A DNA stretch of 40,925 bases from positions 1-40,925 of the forward strand of contig JAPKYE010000020.1 in assembly GCA_026394495.1 (NCBI GenBank), written 5' to 3'. Of the stretch, positions 18,532-26,619 are shown piece after piece; within the stretch, counting starts at the first letter, position 1; the number at the start of each line of letters is the position of its first letter. The translations under genes and the position numbers were made by a program. The notes beneath the pieces are model-generated. The model was not told the DNA's origin. It saw nothing but the letters and a program-made list of their open reading frames with translations, and did not search any database. The stretch comes from Methanobacteriota archaeon (lineage in GTDB: Archaea > Thermoplasmatota > E2 > DHVEG-1).

Positions 18532-19878
18532 TTAAAAAATGAGTACTTGAAGATCCATCACATTTGTCCCAGTAGGACCTGTGCACAACACATCTCCAAG
18601 AGACATAAAAAACTCATTAGAATTATTTTCATCTAAAAAACTCGAAGGCAACAACCCTTTTTTCTGTGCACGACCAAGCGAAAAACCATCTGCAAGAGCA
18701 CCTGCACCTGTACTATTCCCATCAATTCCATCTGTTGCAAGCGACGCAAACACCATCTCAGTATCTGAAAGAACTTCAATACATCCTAACACAATTTCCT
18801 GGCTTCGCCCACCGACTCCTTTTCCCCGCACAGAAACAGTTGTTTCGCCCCCTATAATTAATACTACATCCCGGTCGTGTTTTCCCTCTTTAAGAATAGT
18901 TGTAACAAGATTTGTTCCAATAGTACGTGCCTCACCAGAAATTGATGTAGAAAAAATCCGTGCATCATATCCAAGGTTTTTTGCTTCTTCAAGGGCACTA
19001 GTACATGCTAGTTTGTTATTCCCAACAAGAACACAATACGCCTGATTAAACATAGGATCACCTTTCTTAGGCGTCTCCGGAATATCGCCGTTGATTCCTT
19101 CAGTGATCACCTTTTTTACTTCTGAGGACATCTTCTCCCAAAGTTGGTAACGATCAAGTACTTCTTTTGCATCAGTAAACGTCGTAGAATCAGGGCACGT
19201 TGGACCAGAGGCGATAAACTCCAATGGATCTTGCACGATATCAGAAAGAACCAACGAAACAACAACTCCTTTTGCATGAGTGATCAGTTGTCCACCTTTT
19301 ACTAAAGAGAGATGTTTTCTTACCGTATTGATTTCTTTGACACCTGCGCCTGATCTCAACAAGAGTTCAGTTGTCTTCTGTGCATCATGAAGGTTTACTC
19401 GAGATTTGCATAAAAGTGCTGATCCTCCACCGGAGATCAATACGAGAAGTAAATCGCGTTCACTGCATTGAGCAATTAGGTCAAGGATCTTTTCAGTGCC
19501 ATGAACACTGTCTTTATTGGGGAGCGGATGTCCGCCAACGATGACGTCTATCACCGGGTTTTGAATATGAGCAGCAGGATCATTTGTTATCACAATTCCT
19601 TTTGTGACAGGTATCGAATCAACGACAGCCTGCGCCATCCCTACGCTTGCCTTTCCAAACCCAACAACGTAAATATGGTCAAAATGAGACAGCTCGAACG
19701 CGTTTTTTTCTACAACAATCTGCTGTTCGGCAAACATCCGTCGCACAGCAGTATATGGATTTACCGCTGCAACCGCAGCAGTAAGAATATCAAGAGCATC
19801 TTTGCGTTTTTTTCGCACCATGGGTGTTTCCCCATTGTCAACAAGTTGTGTATAATTTTTAAATAACGTACTAGTCAT
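18532..19878 (-). CDS. gckA: Glycerate 2-kinase (MOFRL family)
   Basis: The 448-residue protein phosphorylates D-glycerate to 2-phosphoglycerate. The N-terminal DUF4147 domain has the glycine-rich LISGGGSALLC and the NTVRKHLSLVKGGQ and LSDIVQDPLEFIASGPT blocks; the C-terminal MOFRL domain has GGETTVSVRGKGVGGRSQE and ATDGIDGNSTGA. The start at 19878 is kept because family members have the same 'LF.n..qLvdnGet' leader, although a TATA-like stretch overlaps it and Met20 is possible. It begins 9 bp after the SRP54 stop and probably shares that transcript. In archaea this kinase serves the branched Entner-Doudoroff pathway or serine/glycerate catabolism; which applies here is not shown. Confidence 0.92.
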   Translation of the reverse strand: MTSTLFKNYTQLVDNGETPMVRKKRKDALDILTAAVAAVNPYTAVRRMFAEQQIVVEKNAFELSHFDHIYVVGFGKASVGMAQAVVDSIPVTKGIVITNDPAAHIQNPVIDVIVGGHPLPNKDSVHGTEKILDLIAQCSERDLLLVLISGGGSALLCKSRVNLHDAQKTTELLLRSGAGVKEINTVRKHLSLVKGGQLITHAKGVVVSLVLSDIVQDPLEFIASGPTCPDSTTFTDAKEVLDRYQLWEKMSSEVKKVITEGINGDIPETPKKGDPMFNQAYCVLVGNNKLACTSALEEAKNLGYDARIFSTSISGEARTIGTNLVTTILKEGKHDRDVVLIIGGETTVSVRGKGVGGRSQEIVLGCIEVLSDTEMVFASLATDGIDGNSTGAGALADGFSLGRAQKKGLLPSSFLDENNSNEFFMSLGDVLCTGPTGTNVMDLQVLIF

Positions 19879-19887
19879 AAAAAAACA

Positions 19888-21219
19888 CTATTTCCCAAAT
19901 TGAAGCTGTCTCATTAAACCTTTACGCATCTTCCGGTCGCTGGAGAACCCTTTCATCATTTTTTTCGTCATATTGTAGTATTTCAATAATTCTTTCACAT
20001 CTTTATGTTCTGCACCAGCTCCACGGGCAATTCTCGTGATACGCGATGCTCTGATAAGATCAGGGTTTTCTCGTTCTTCATCAGTCATGGAATCCATCAC
20101 TACACGGAAACGTTTGAGTTTATCCTGAGTGCTGTTCATATCAGCATTTTTAAGTTTACCAGCCATCCCGCCGGGGAGAAGCTCCGCAACCTTCGATAAC
20201 GGTCCCATCTTTGAGATCATTTCCATTTGTTCATACATGTCATTTAAGTTGAATTTACCGGACATGAGTCGCCGCGCTGTTTTCTCAGCATCTGCTCCTT
20301 TTAATGATTCCTCTGCACGTTCCAGCAACGATTTCAGATCACCCATCCCAAGGAGACGGGAGATAAAACCTGCAGGATCAAACGTCTCAAAATCTGTTGC
20401 ATGTTCACCAGTTCCAACAAACACTATCGGTGCACCAACTTCTGATGCGGCACTCAACGCGCCACCACCTTTTGCAGTTCCATCTAGTTTCGTAAGAACA
20501 ATACCCGTAATACCGATCGCATCATTGAATGCTTTTGCTTGTGGACCAGCTTGTTGCCCCATTGCTGCATCGATCACAAGTAGTTTTTCATCAGGTTTCG
20601 CAGCTTTGAAGATATCGGTCATTTCTTCTATTAAGTCATCCTCTAGTTTATGCCGCCCCGATGTATCTACAATAAGTACATCTGCTGTTCTTCGGAATTT
20701 CTCAAGTCCTTCTTTGATGACACACACCGCATCTTTTGCGTTTTTATCACCATAAAATGGGACCTCGACTTTTTCTGCGATTTGTTTGAGTTGTTCGTAG
20801 GCAGCAGGACGATGAACATCTCCTGCGATGAGTGCAGGACGCAGCCCTTTCTTTTTGAAATATTTTGCAATCTTTCCCGCTGTTGTTGTTTTTCCCTGGC
20901 CATACAGCCCGACCATCATGATAACTTGCTTTTTGATCGCTAGTTGTCGTGATTCGCCTAGGATATGGACAAGTTCATCGTAGACGATGTGGATGACATG
21001 TTCTCTGTTGCTCATGCCTGCGGGTGGTTTTTCTTGAAGTGCACGTTGTTCGATTTTTTTTGATAGTTCAAGGACGAGTTTTACGTTGACGTCTGCTTGA
21101 AGGAGTGCGCGTTGTATGTCACGGACGACTTCTTTGACAAGCGTTGCATCGATGTGTACTGCATTTGCGATTTTCTGGATCGTTTTCTTTAACGATTCTC
21201 CGAGGTTGTCAAGAACCAT
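19888..21219 (-). CDS. srp54: Signal recognition particle GTPase SRP54
   Basis: The 443-residue protein recognises signal peptides and targets ribosomes to the membrane. The N domain (1-90) contains the ALLQADVNVKLV motif. The G domain has G1 GLYGQGKTTT at 104-113, DTSGR near 187 and TKLDGTAKGGG near 245. The Met-rich M domain (about 300-443; MEMISKMGPLSKVAELLPGG and MTKKMMKGFSS) binds 7S RNA and signal sequences. Length is typical for archaeal SRP54. Glycerate kinase follows 9 bp downstream. SRP19 in this window is its assembly partner. Confidence 0.97.
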   Translation of the reverse strand: MVLDNLGESLKKTIQKIANAVHIDATLVKEVVRDIQRALLQADVNVKLVLELSKKIEQRALQEKPPAGMSNREHVIHIVYDELVHILGESRQLAIKKQVIMMVGLYGQGKTTTAGKIAKYFKKKGLRPALIAGDVHRPAAYEQLKQIAEKVEVPFYGDKNAKDAVCVIKEGLEKFRRTADVLIVDTSGRHKLEDDLIEEMTDIFKAAKPDEKLLVIDAAMGQQAGPQAKAFNDAIGITGIVLTKLDGTAKGGGALSAASEVGAPIVFVGTGEHATDFETFDPAGFISRLLGMGDLKSLLERAEESLKGADAEKTARRLMSGKFNLNDMYEQMEMISKMGPLSKVAELLPGGMAGKLKNADMNSTQDKLKRFRVVMDSMTDEERENPDLIRASRITRIARGAGAEHKDVKELLKYYNMTKKMMKGFSSDRKMRKGLMRQLQFGK

Positions 21220-21392
21220 AGTTTCGTATTAGGACATAGGAAAAGCAGCATTAAAAGATATCGTCATTATGTTATTGGATTCATAAAATCACTAAACAGA
21301 GGATAAACTTTAGTGAAATAAAGAAAAAAATAGGAATTATTTTTTCCCTTTTTTTTCCCGCTCAGATGTCTGAAATGAGATAACAGATTGAT

Positions 21393-21470
21393 TTATTCCT
21401 CATCGTCATCGTTGGGGTCCCAGGGTCGTCCTGGAAAATCAGGGAAATCCGGTACAAATGGTGTTGTCAT
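21393..21470 (-). CDS. Micro-ORF: 25-residue Pro/Asp-rich acidic peptide
   Basis: ATG 21470 to TAA 21393 encodes 25 residues starting MTTPFVPDFPDFPGRPW and ending in a run of Asp and Glu. It has a strong Shine-Dalgarno (GGGAGG, complement of about 21479-21484) at proper spacing and a TATA-like CATATTTAAGC at about 21520-21531. A T-rich tract lies downstream on the minus strand (within about 21310-21355). It lies alone between the SerB-like gene and srp54. The regular PD/FP spacing and acidic tail suggest an extended peptide. No family recognised; translation is inferred from the signals only. Confidence 0.45.
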   Translation of the reverse strand: MTTPFVPDFPDFPGRPWDPNDDDEE

Positions 21471-21531
21471 GGTGCTTGCCTCCCTTTTTTACTGTTCCTT
21501 ACTATATATTAGTTGAACTAGCTTAAATATG

Positions 21532-22257
21532 TTATGCTATAAATGGTCGTAAAACCTGAAGAATTCGCCTGAGGTCTTTTCCTTCTACGACTGTGTCTGC
21601 CGCATCTCGAACGCAAGAATCATCTGGATTAAAGGCAATGCTGTATCCGCAGGTTTCAAACATGGAGATGTCAAAGCAGGAGTTGCCGACTGCTGCGCAT
21701 TGTTCTAATGGTATGTCGAGTTGATGTGCAAGTTGTTGTACGTTTTTTTCTTTATGTTTGAGCTGGACGTTTACGATTCCGTCGCCGGTTAAAGTTCCGT
21801 CTTCATCTTGGCTTACGCCATTTGCATACACGTATGGAATGTTGAGGTCTGCAGCTACTTTTTCTGCGAGGATATCAAGTCCTGCGCTGACGATTGCGGT
21901 TTGTATGTGGTGTTTGTGTAGGAATGCTAGGCATTGTTTTGAACCATTCATCAGTGGGATTTCTGAGAGTATGTTTTGTAGGGTTTCTTTTTTTGTATGT
22001 TTGCCGTGTTCTTTCCATAGGGAGACATCGCGTCTGATGAACTCTTGATCATCGATGGTTCCTTTGAGGTATGCATCAATCGATCGTTCGTTTGATGTTT
22101 TGAAATGATCGTGGATGTATTTCCATGAGCTGTATGTGTCGGTGAGGACGCCATCCATGTCAAAGAATATAAGTTTGATGGTCTCAGTTTTACAGATGAT
22201 ATTTGTTGTGTTGGGTTTGTTTTTTCGGTAACAAAAGTAGGTACATGGTGAATCCAT
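21532..22257 (-). CDS. HAD-family phosphatase, phosphoserine phosphatase-like
   Basis: The 241-residue protein has HAD motif I FFDMDGVLTD (nucleophile Asp), motif II IVSAG, a motif III Lys near LKHKEKN, and motif IV GNSCFDISMF. The overall layout is that of SerB-like HAD hydrolases, including the helical cap after motif I. In motif IV the first of the usual two metal-binding Asp residues is Asn (GNxxxD instead of GDxxxD), so activity or substrate may differ. The first 26 residues before IKLIFFDMDG are atypical, and the true start may be further in. It follows the zinc-ribbon mini-gene by 34 bp and may share its transcript. Confidence 0.75.
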   Translation of the reverse strand: MDSPCTYFCYRKNKPNTTNIICKTETIKLIFFDMDGVLTDTYSSWKYIHDHFKTSNERSIDAYLKGTIDDQEFIRRDVSLWKEHGKHTKKETLQNILSEIPLMNGSKQCLAFLHKHHIQTAIVSAGLDILAEKVAADLNIPYVYANGVSQDEDGTLTGDGIVNVQLKHKEKNVQQLAHQLDIPLEQCAAVGNSCFDISMFETCGYSIAFNPDDSCVRDAADTVVEGKDLRRILQVLRPFIA

Positions 22258-22291
22258 GGGAGCCGGTCAATAGGTATCATCTATAATAAGT

Positions 22292-22441
22292 TTATTTTTG
22301 TCGCTGAATGCTGTGAGAACTAATGAAATCGTAGTTGCAGTCGTTGCATTTGCATTCTTGCACATTTTTTTCATCCATTATTTCTCCTCGGATGATGATG
22401 ATTTTTTCACTTTTGCAATAAGGGCAGACCAGATTCTCCAT
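22292..22441 (-). CDS. Zinc-ribbon mini-protein (49 residues)
   Basis: ATG 22441 to TAA 22292 encodes a 49-residue protein starting MENLVCPYCKSEKI with a second knuckle ECKCNDCNYDF. The CxxC...CxCxxC spacing is that of a treble-clef/zinc-ribbon module, and the rest is a compact beta-rich core. A TATA-like TTATTAAAG lies about 60 bp upstream; no strong Shine-Dalgarno is seen. It precedes the SerB-like gene on the same strand. Possible nucleic-acid or protein-binding factor; function unknown. Confidence 0.6.
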   Translation of the reverse strand: MENLVCPYCKSEKIIIIRGEIMDEKNVQECKCNDCNYDFISSHSIQRQK

Positions 22442-22608
22442 GTGGATCTAACTCTTTTGTTGTTTTCATTTGGTGTTGTTTCTTGAATGGTGGTTATTCT
22501 TTAATAAGGTATCTTGTTTTTCGCTCTTTGGGGAAGGTTGGAACAAAAAATGGGGTCAATTTATTAATTATATAACAAAATTTATATACTAATAGTGTTA
22601 ATATATAT

Positions 22609-22690
22609 GTGGTAGAGAACAGGGAGGTCGATCTTTTAACATCTCTCCTCACCACCTTTTTACTTCCCTGTTCTCACACCTAAGAACAGT
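22609..22690 (+). ncRNA. Structured RNA element with two mutually exclusive helices
   Basis: GAGAACAGGGA (22615-22625) pairs perfectly with TCCCTGTTCTC (22665-22675), an 11-bp stem. An alternative helix joins GTGGT+AGAGA (22610-22619) to TCTCT and ACCAC (about 22642-22655), which cannot coexist with the first. A TATA element (ATTTATATACTAA, about 22578-22590) lies about 25 bp upstream of the first helix. It occupies the 374-bp non-coding gap before the C25 peptidase at 22816. It may be a small RNA or a leader/attenuator-like switch; the end at 22690 is a guess. Confidence 0.45.
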
Positions 22691-22815
22691 TTTAAAAAAC
22701 GTATACGCTTCACTCTTTTTATACCTTTTTTTAACAAACTCCCATAGATCTCAACAGTCCTAAAAATTTATTAAGGGTGATGTATACTATTATTCTATAA
22801 TAATTTGGGATTACT

Positions 22816-24216
22816 ATGAATAAACATTATATAAAAACCATATTGAAAACAACACTCGTCATCACAGTTCTACTCATTTTAATCGGTTCGGTTTTTACCT
22901 CCGCACGCACAATACAAACAAAAACTGCAAAATCACATAACCCAACTACTGATGCAACACTTCTTATTATCGCCCCGAAAACATTTGCAAAAGAATTGCA
23001 GCCACTAGTCACTCATAAAGAAAAAATAGGGTTACCAACACGTCTTGTCATCCTTGATCAAATCTACAAACAATCATCAAACCCAGGGCGGGACAACGCA
23101 GAAAAAATCAAGTATTTCATTAAATCCTCAATAGAAGAATCAGGAACACGCTACGTACTTCTCGTCGGTGGAAAAATTGGACAGTTACCGTTTTGGTATC
23201 TCCCAGTACGTTATGCACAGATGAATGATAGTTGGGAATCAGAATACCTCACTGATCTGTACTATGCCGATATCTACGACTCTCACGATAATTTCTCAAG
23301 CTGGGACACTGATAAAGATAATCTGTATGGGGAATGGCCAGACGATAAAAATATCGATTTATACCCAGATGTTGCAGTCGGAAGAATTCCCTGCAGAAAC
23401 GGCCAAGAAGTAAAAATCATGGTAAACAAAATAATAGACTACGAAACAAACACCTATGGGAAACCATGGTTTTCTGATCTGCTTGTAGTTGCAGGCGACA
23501 CCTACCCAGAATCAGATAATGCTAACTGGACTGGTTATGAAGGGGAATACTATGGGGATCGTGCCATTGAGAACATGACGGCTTTTACCCCGACACGGCT
23601 CTATACATCTCTTGGTAATTTCAACGGGGAATCTGATGTGATCACTGCATTTAACAAAGGATATGGGTTTGTATATTTAGTTGGTCATGGCAATCCAAAA
23701 AGCTGGGGGAACCATCCACCGGATAATGCATCATTCATCAAGGGTCTTACCACAAATACTATGCATAAACTCGATAATCAAGAAAGACTTCCGATCTGTG
23801 TCGTCAGTGGTTGTCATAACTCTCAATTTGATGTATCTTTGTTTAAGGTTTTGAATAAACGATCACGTTATGTGGGTGAGAACGCCTATGAATGTTGGGG
23901 TTGGCGTATGACTCGTAAAATAGGAGGCGGTTCGATTGCAACCATCGGATGTACCGCGCTTGGATATACTAAAGAAGATAAACAATCCTTTAAAGGAGGA
24001 TTAAACGAAATTGAAACCATGTTCTTCCATGATTATGGTGAACATCATGTTAGCATTCTTGGCGACGTATGGAAAGATGCAATACATCAATACATAGATA
24101 ATTATCCAGTGAACTGGTCAGGTGCCGTAGGATGTGACTCATGGGTTGATACAAAGGTTGTTCAATCATGGGTACTTTTTGGAGATCCCAGTCTTTGTAT
24201 TGGTGGATATCCTTAA
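22816..24216 (+). CDS. Secreted C25 (gingipain-like) cysteine peptidase, short form
   Basis: The 466-residue protein has a signal peptide/anchor ([16 protein letters not shown]) followed directly by the C25 catalytic region. It has the N-terminal subdomain ([20 protein letters not shown]), the calcium-site-like [18 protein letters not shown] and [11 protein letters not shown] segments, catalytic His291 ([11 protein letters not shown]) and Cys333 ([10 protein letters not shown]), and the terminal [12 protein letters not shown]. Compared with the other two C25 proteins here it lacks a long propeptide region and the C-terminal extra domain. It closely resembles the C-terminal part of the protein at 32690-34597, so the two are paralogues. 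Role inferred: extracellular protein degradation. Confidence 0.88.
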   Translation: MNKHYIKTILKTTLVITVLLILIGSVFTSARTIQTKTAKSHNPTTDATLLIIAPKTFAKELQPLVTHKEKIGLPTRLVILDQIYKQSSNPGRDNAEKIKYFIKSSIEESGTRYVLLVGGKIGQLPFWYLPVRYAQMNDSWESEYLTDLYYADIYDSHDNFSSWDTDKDNLYGEWPDDKNIDLYPDVAVGRIPCRNGQEVKIMVNKIIDYETNTYGKPWFSDLLVVAGDTYPESDNANWTGYEGEYYGDRAIENMTAFTPTRLYTSLGNFNGESDVITAFNKGYGFVYLVGHGNPKSWGNHPPDNASFIKGLTTNTMHKLDNQERLPICVVSGCHNSQFDVSLFKVLNKRSRYVGENAYECWGWRMTRKIGGGSIATIGCTALGYTKEDKQSFKGGLNEIETMFFHDYGEHHVSILGDVWKDAIHQYIDNYPVNWSGAVGCDSWVDTKVVQSWVLFGDPSLCIGGYP

Positions 24217-24265
24217 AACTCTTCAAGGAATATGTTTAAAAAGGAGAACTGGTTTTAGGCTTTTC

Positions 24266-24481
24266 ATGGCATTACCATTAGACGTCCTTGAGAAATCACT
24301 GAATCAGAACATGACGCTCCTGTTAAAAGATGGTAGATTTATTCATGGGAAACTCCTTGGTTACGATGAATATATGAATCTTGTTTTAGAGGACGTTGAA
24401 GAAACCAAAGAGGAGAATAAAAGAAGGCTTGGAAAGATTATCCTCCGAGGAAATAACGTTGTCAGCATCTCCTTAGGCTAA
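24266..24481 (+). CDS. Lsm/Sm-like archaeal protein (SmAP)
   Basis: From ATG 24266 the protein is 71 residues, beginning [20 protein letters not shown]. Sm1 motif [20 protein letters not shown] and Sm2 motif [14 protein letters not shown] are both complete, with the conserved Asp-x-x-x-Asn in Sm1 and RGNN in Sm2 that bind U-rich RNA in a heptameric ring. A longer frame to 24134 overlaps the peptidase gene and is unlikely. TATA-like GTTTAAAAAG at about 24233-24242 predicts a leaderless transcript. A structured RNA candidate starts 43 bp after the stop. Confidence 0.95.
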   Translation: MALPLDVLEKSLNQNMTLLLKDGRFIHGKLLGYDEYMNLVLEDVEETKEENKRRLGKIILRGNNVVSISLG

Positions 24482-24524
24482 AAATAGCGAAAAGATTATA
24501 TATAGGCTTTTACTATGTATATTT

Positions 24525-24602
24525 GGAAGGAATTGGGCTGGTAGTTGTTTTGTTAGAGTGCATCCCATCCCCTCCTAGTGAGGCCAGCCATCCTTCCTTT
24601 TT
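24525..24602 (+). ncRNA. Candidate small structured RNA downstream of the Lsm gene
   Basis: GGAAGGA (24525-24531) pairs with TCCTTCC (24591-24597), and inside it GGCTGG (24536-24541) pairs with CCAGCC (24584-24589). A further CCTC/GAGG mini-hairpin is near the apex. TATA element ATTATATATAGG (about 24495-24506) lies 25 bp before the first stem, and the 3' stem runs into TTTTTA (24598-24603), a typical archaeal termination signal. The size is about 78 nt. The 7-bp terminal stem looks like a tRNA acceptor stem, but no T-arm or D-arm is present. Function unknown; position next to lsm is suggestive only. Confidence 0.5.
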
Positions 24603-24665
24603 ACCTAGTTTTTTTGAATTAAAAAAGTTTTAAGTATCGATGATGGTTTTCTCATTTGATATTGT

Positions 24666-26321
24666 ATGATGGGCGGTTCTGTGAAAGTAACCCGGGGTAC
24701 ACATCTGCGTTGTAAAAGCTGGAAACAAGAAGGCATCCTGCGAATGCTTGAAAACAATCTGGAAAACGCGGAGAAACCAGAAGAACTTATTATCTACGGG
24801 GGAACTGGTAAAGCTGCGCGGAACTGGGATTGCTATCATCGTATTGTGGACACGTTGAAAAAATTAGAAAATGATGAGACAATGCTTATTCAATCAGGAA
24901 AACCTGTTGCCGTCTTTAAAACATGGAATCATTCACCGCGGGTCCTGATGGCAAACTCCAATCTTGTTCCCCAGTGGAGCAACTGGGAAACATTTCGTGA
25001 ACTGGAAAAACAAGGGTTAACCATGTACGGTCAGATGACTGCGGGTTCTTGGTGTTACATCGGCACTCAAGGTATCATCCAGGGGACCTATGAGACATTT
25101 GCAGCGTGCGCTCTAAAACATTTCAAAAGCAGTCTTCAGGGAAGAATAGTGCTCACTGGTGGTCTTGGGGGAATGGGTGGCGCGCAACCCCTTGCGGTCA
25201 CCATGAACCATGGTGTTTGCATCGCTGTGGAATGTGATGAGCAGCGGATCGATCGCAGAATCAAAGCAGGTTTTTGTAATAAAAAAGTAAACGATATTGA
25301 TGAAGCGGTTGATCTTGCACAAAAGGCAAAAGAAAAACAACAACCTCGTTCCATCGGCGTATTGGGTAATTGTGCAGATATCATGACAAAGCTTGTTGAA
25401 TCTGGTTTTCAGCCTGATGTTGTCACTGATCAGACGTCGGCCCATGATGAGCTTAACGGTTATGTTCCCAGTGGTTACTATGGCTCATCGCTTCAGGATG
25501 CGTATAAACTGAGAAAAGAAGATCCAAAAGAATATATCAAACGCTCTATGGATAGTATGAAGAGTCATTGCAATGCATTGCTTTCATTTCAGAAGAAAGG
25601 ATCTGTCGTGTTTGATTATGGGAATAATCTTCGGGGTCAAGCAAAGAAAGCTGGGTTGAAAAACGCGTTTGAATACCCGGGTTTTGTCCCTGCGTATATT
25701 CGTCCGATGTTTTGTGTTGGTCGTGGTCCTTTTCGATGGATCGCGCTCACGGGAAATCCTGATGATATTTTTAAAACAGATGAAGCAGTCATAAAAATGT
25801 TTCCGAAGAATACGGTGTTAACAAATTGGATTTCGCTTGCTGAAAAACATCTACCGTGGGAGGGATTACCTGCGCGGGTCTGCTGGCTTGGGTACGGTGA
25901 ACGTGCACAATTTGCTCTTGTCATCAACAAAATGGTGCGTGATAAGGTGATCGGACCGGTTGCTATCACAAGGGATCATCTTGACAGTGGCAGCGTCGCC
26001 TCACCATATCGAGAAACTGAAAATATGAAAGATGGTAGCGATGCAATTGCGGATTGGCCCCTTCTCAATGCGTTAATTAATTGTGCTGCTGGTGCGGATA
26101 GTATCCAAATTCATAATGGTGGGGGCGTCGGTATTGGGCTTTCCACTCATGCAGGAATGGTGGTGGTCTGTGATGGGACAGTGCAAACTGATGAGCGGAT
26201 ACAACGTGTGTTTACTACTGATCCGGGAATTGGTGTCGCACGACATGCTGATGCAGGGTATTCTGATGCAATTGATTTGGTTAAGAAAACTGATCTTCAT
26301 GTCCCGATGATAAAACACTGA
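24666..26321 (+). CDS. hutU: Urocanate hydratase
   Basis: The 551-residue enzyme converts urocanate to imidazolone propionate, step two of histidine degradation, using tightly bound NAD+ as an electrophile. Recognisable blocks are [38 protein letters not shown], the NAD-binding [11 protein letters not shown], and [20 protein letters not shown] with the following [21 protein letters not shown]. Length matches the family (about 550). TATA-like AGTTTTAAGTATC (24627-24638) lies about 30 bp before the ATG, which suggests a leaderless transcript. HutH is encoded nearby on the opposite strand. HutI and a formiminoglutamate-processing enzyme are not in this window. Confidence 0.96.
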   Translation: MMGGSVKVTRGTHLRCKSWKQEGILRMLENNLENAEKPEELIIYGGTGKAARNWDCYHRIVDTLKKLENDETMLIQSGKPVAVFKTWNHSPRVLMANSNLVPQWSNWETFRELEKQGLTMYGQMTAGSWCYIGTQGIIQGTYETFAACALKHFKSSLQGRIVLTGGLGGMGGAQPLAVTMNHGVCIAVECDEQRIDRRIKAGFCNKKVNDIDEAVDLAQKAKEKQQPRSIGVLGNCADIMTKLVESGFQPDVVTDQTSAHDELNGYVPSGYYGSSLQDAYKLRKEDPKEYIKRSMDSMKSHCNALLSFQKKGSVVFDYGNNLRGQAKKAGLKNAFEYPGFVPAYIRPMFCVGRGPFRWIALTGNPDDIFKTDEAVIKMFPKNTVLTNWISLAEKHLPWEGLPARVCWLGYGERAQFALVINKMVRDKVIGPVAITRDHLDSGSVASPYRETENMKDGSDAIADWPLLNALINCAAGADSIQIHNGGGVGIGLSTHAGMVVVCDGTVQTDERIQRVFTTDPGIGVARHADAGYSDAIDLVKKTDLHVPMIKH

Positions 26322-26523
26322 AAAAAAAACGTGTTCCGTTGTTTATTTCATTTTGCGGATCATCATACTGTTTTTGTACATATTCGTACAGATGTAAATC
26401 ATTTGTAGAAGAATCAGCATCCAGATAAACTCGTTTGAAAAAACGTATATTTTGGTATTTTGAAGTATGATGCAGAGGAACGTCATCATGAACAGGAAGA
26501 TCACAAATATCATAGTTCAACAC
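26281..26523 (-). CDS. Small hypothetical protein overlapping the hutU 3' end
   Basis: An 80-residue frame starts at GTG 26523 (read [17 protein letters not shown]). It has AAGGAG eight bases upstream of the GTG and a TATA-like CTATTAAAACATG about 30 bp before that. It ends 41 bp inside the convergent hutU gene. The composition is soluble, mixed and plausible ([19 protein letters not shown]) rather than the low-complexity pattern of chance frames. No family recognised. Existence rests on the start signals. Confidence 0.4.
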   Translation of the reverse strand: MLNYDICDLPVHDDVPLHHTSKYQNIRFFKRVYLDADSSTNDLHLYEYVQKQYDDPQNEINNGTRFFFSVLSSGHEDQFS

Positions 26524-26619
26524 ATCCTATACTCCTTCTTTGTTTTTCATGTTTTAATAGAGTTATTGTACAACTGATACCGAAAAAAATGATTAGAAAG
26601 AAAAAATAAGGAAAACGTT

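Noticed and set aside
20129-20755. 208-residue open frame antisense to srp54
   Set aside because: Ser/Pro-rich shadow of a confidently identified gene with no promoter or Shine-Dalgarno.
24525-24597. tRNA gene based on the 7-bp acceptor-like stem
   Set aside because: No T-arm with TTCRA, no D-arm and no anticodon stem of proper size on either strand; kept as unclassified RNA instead.
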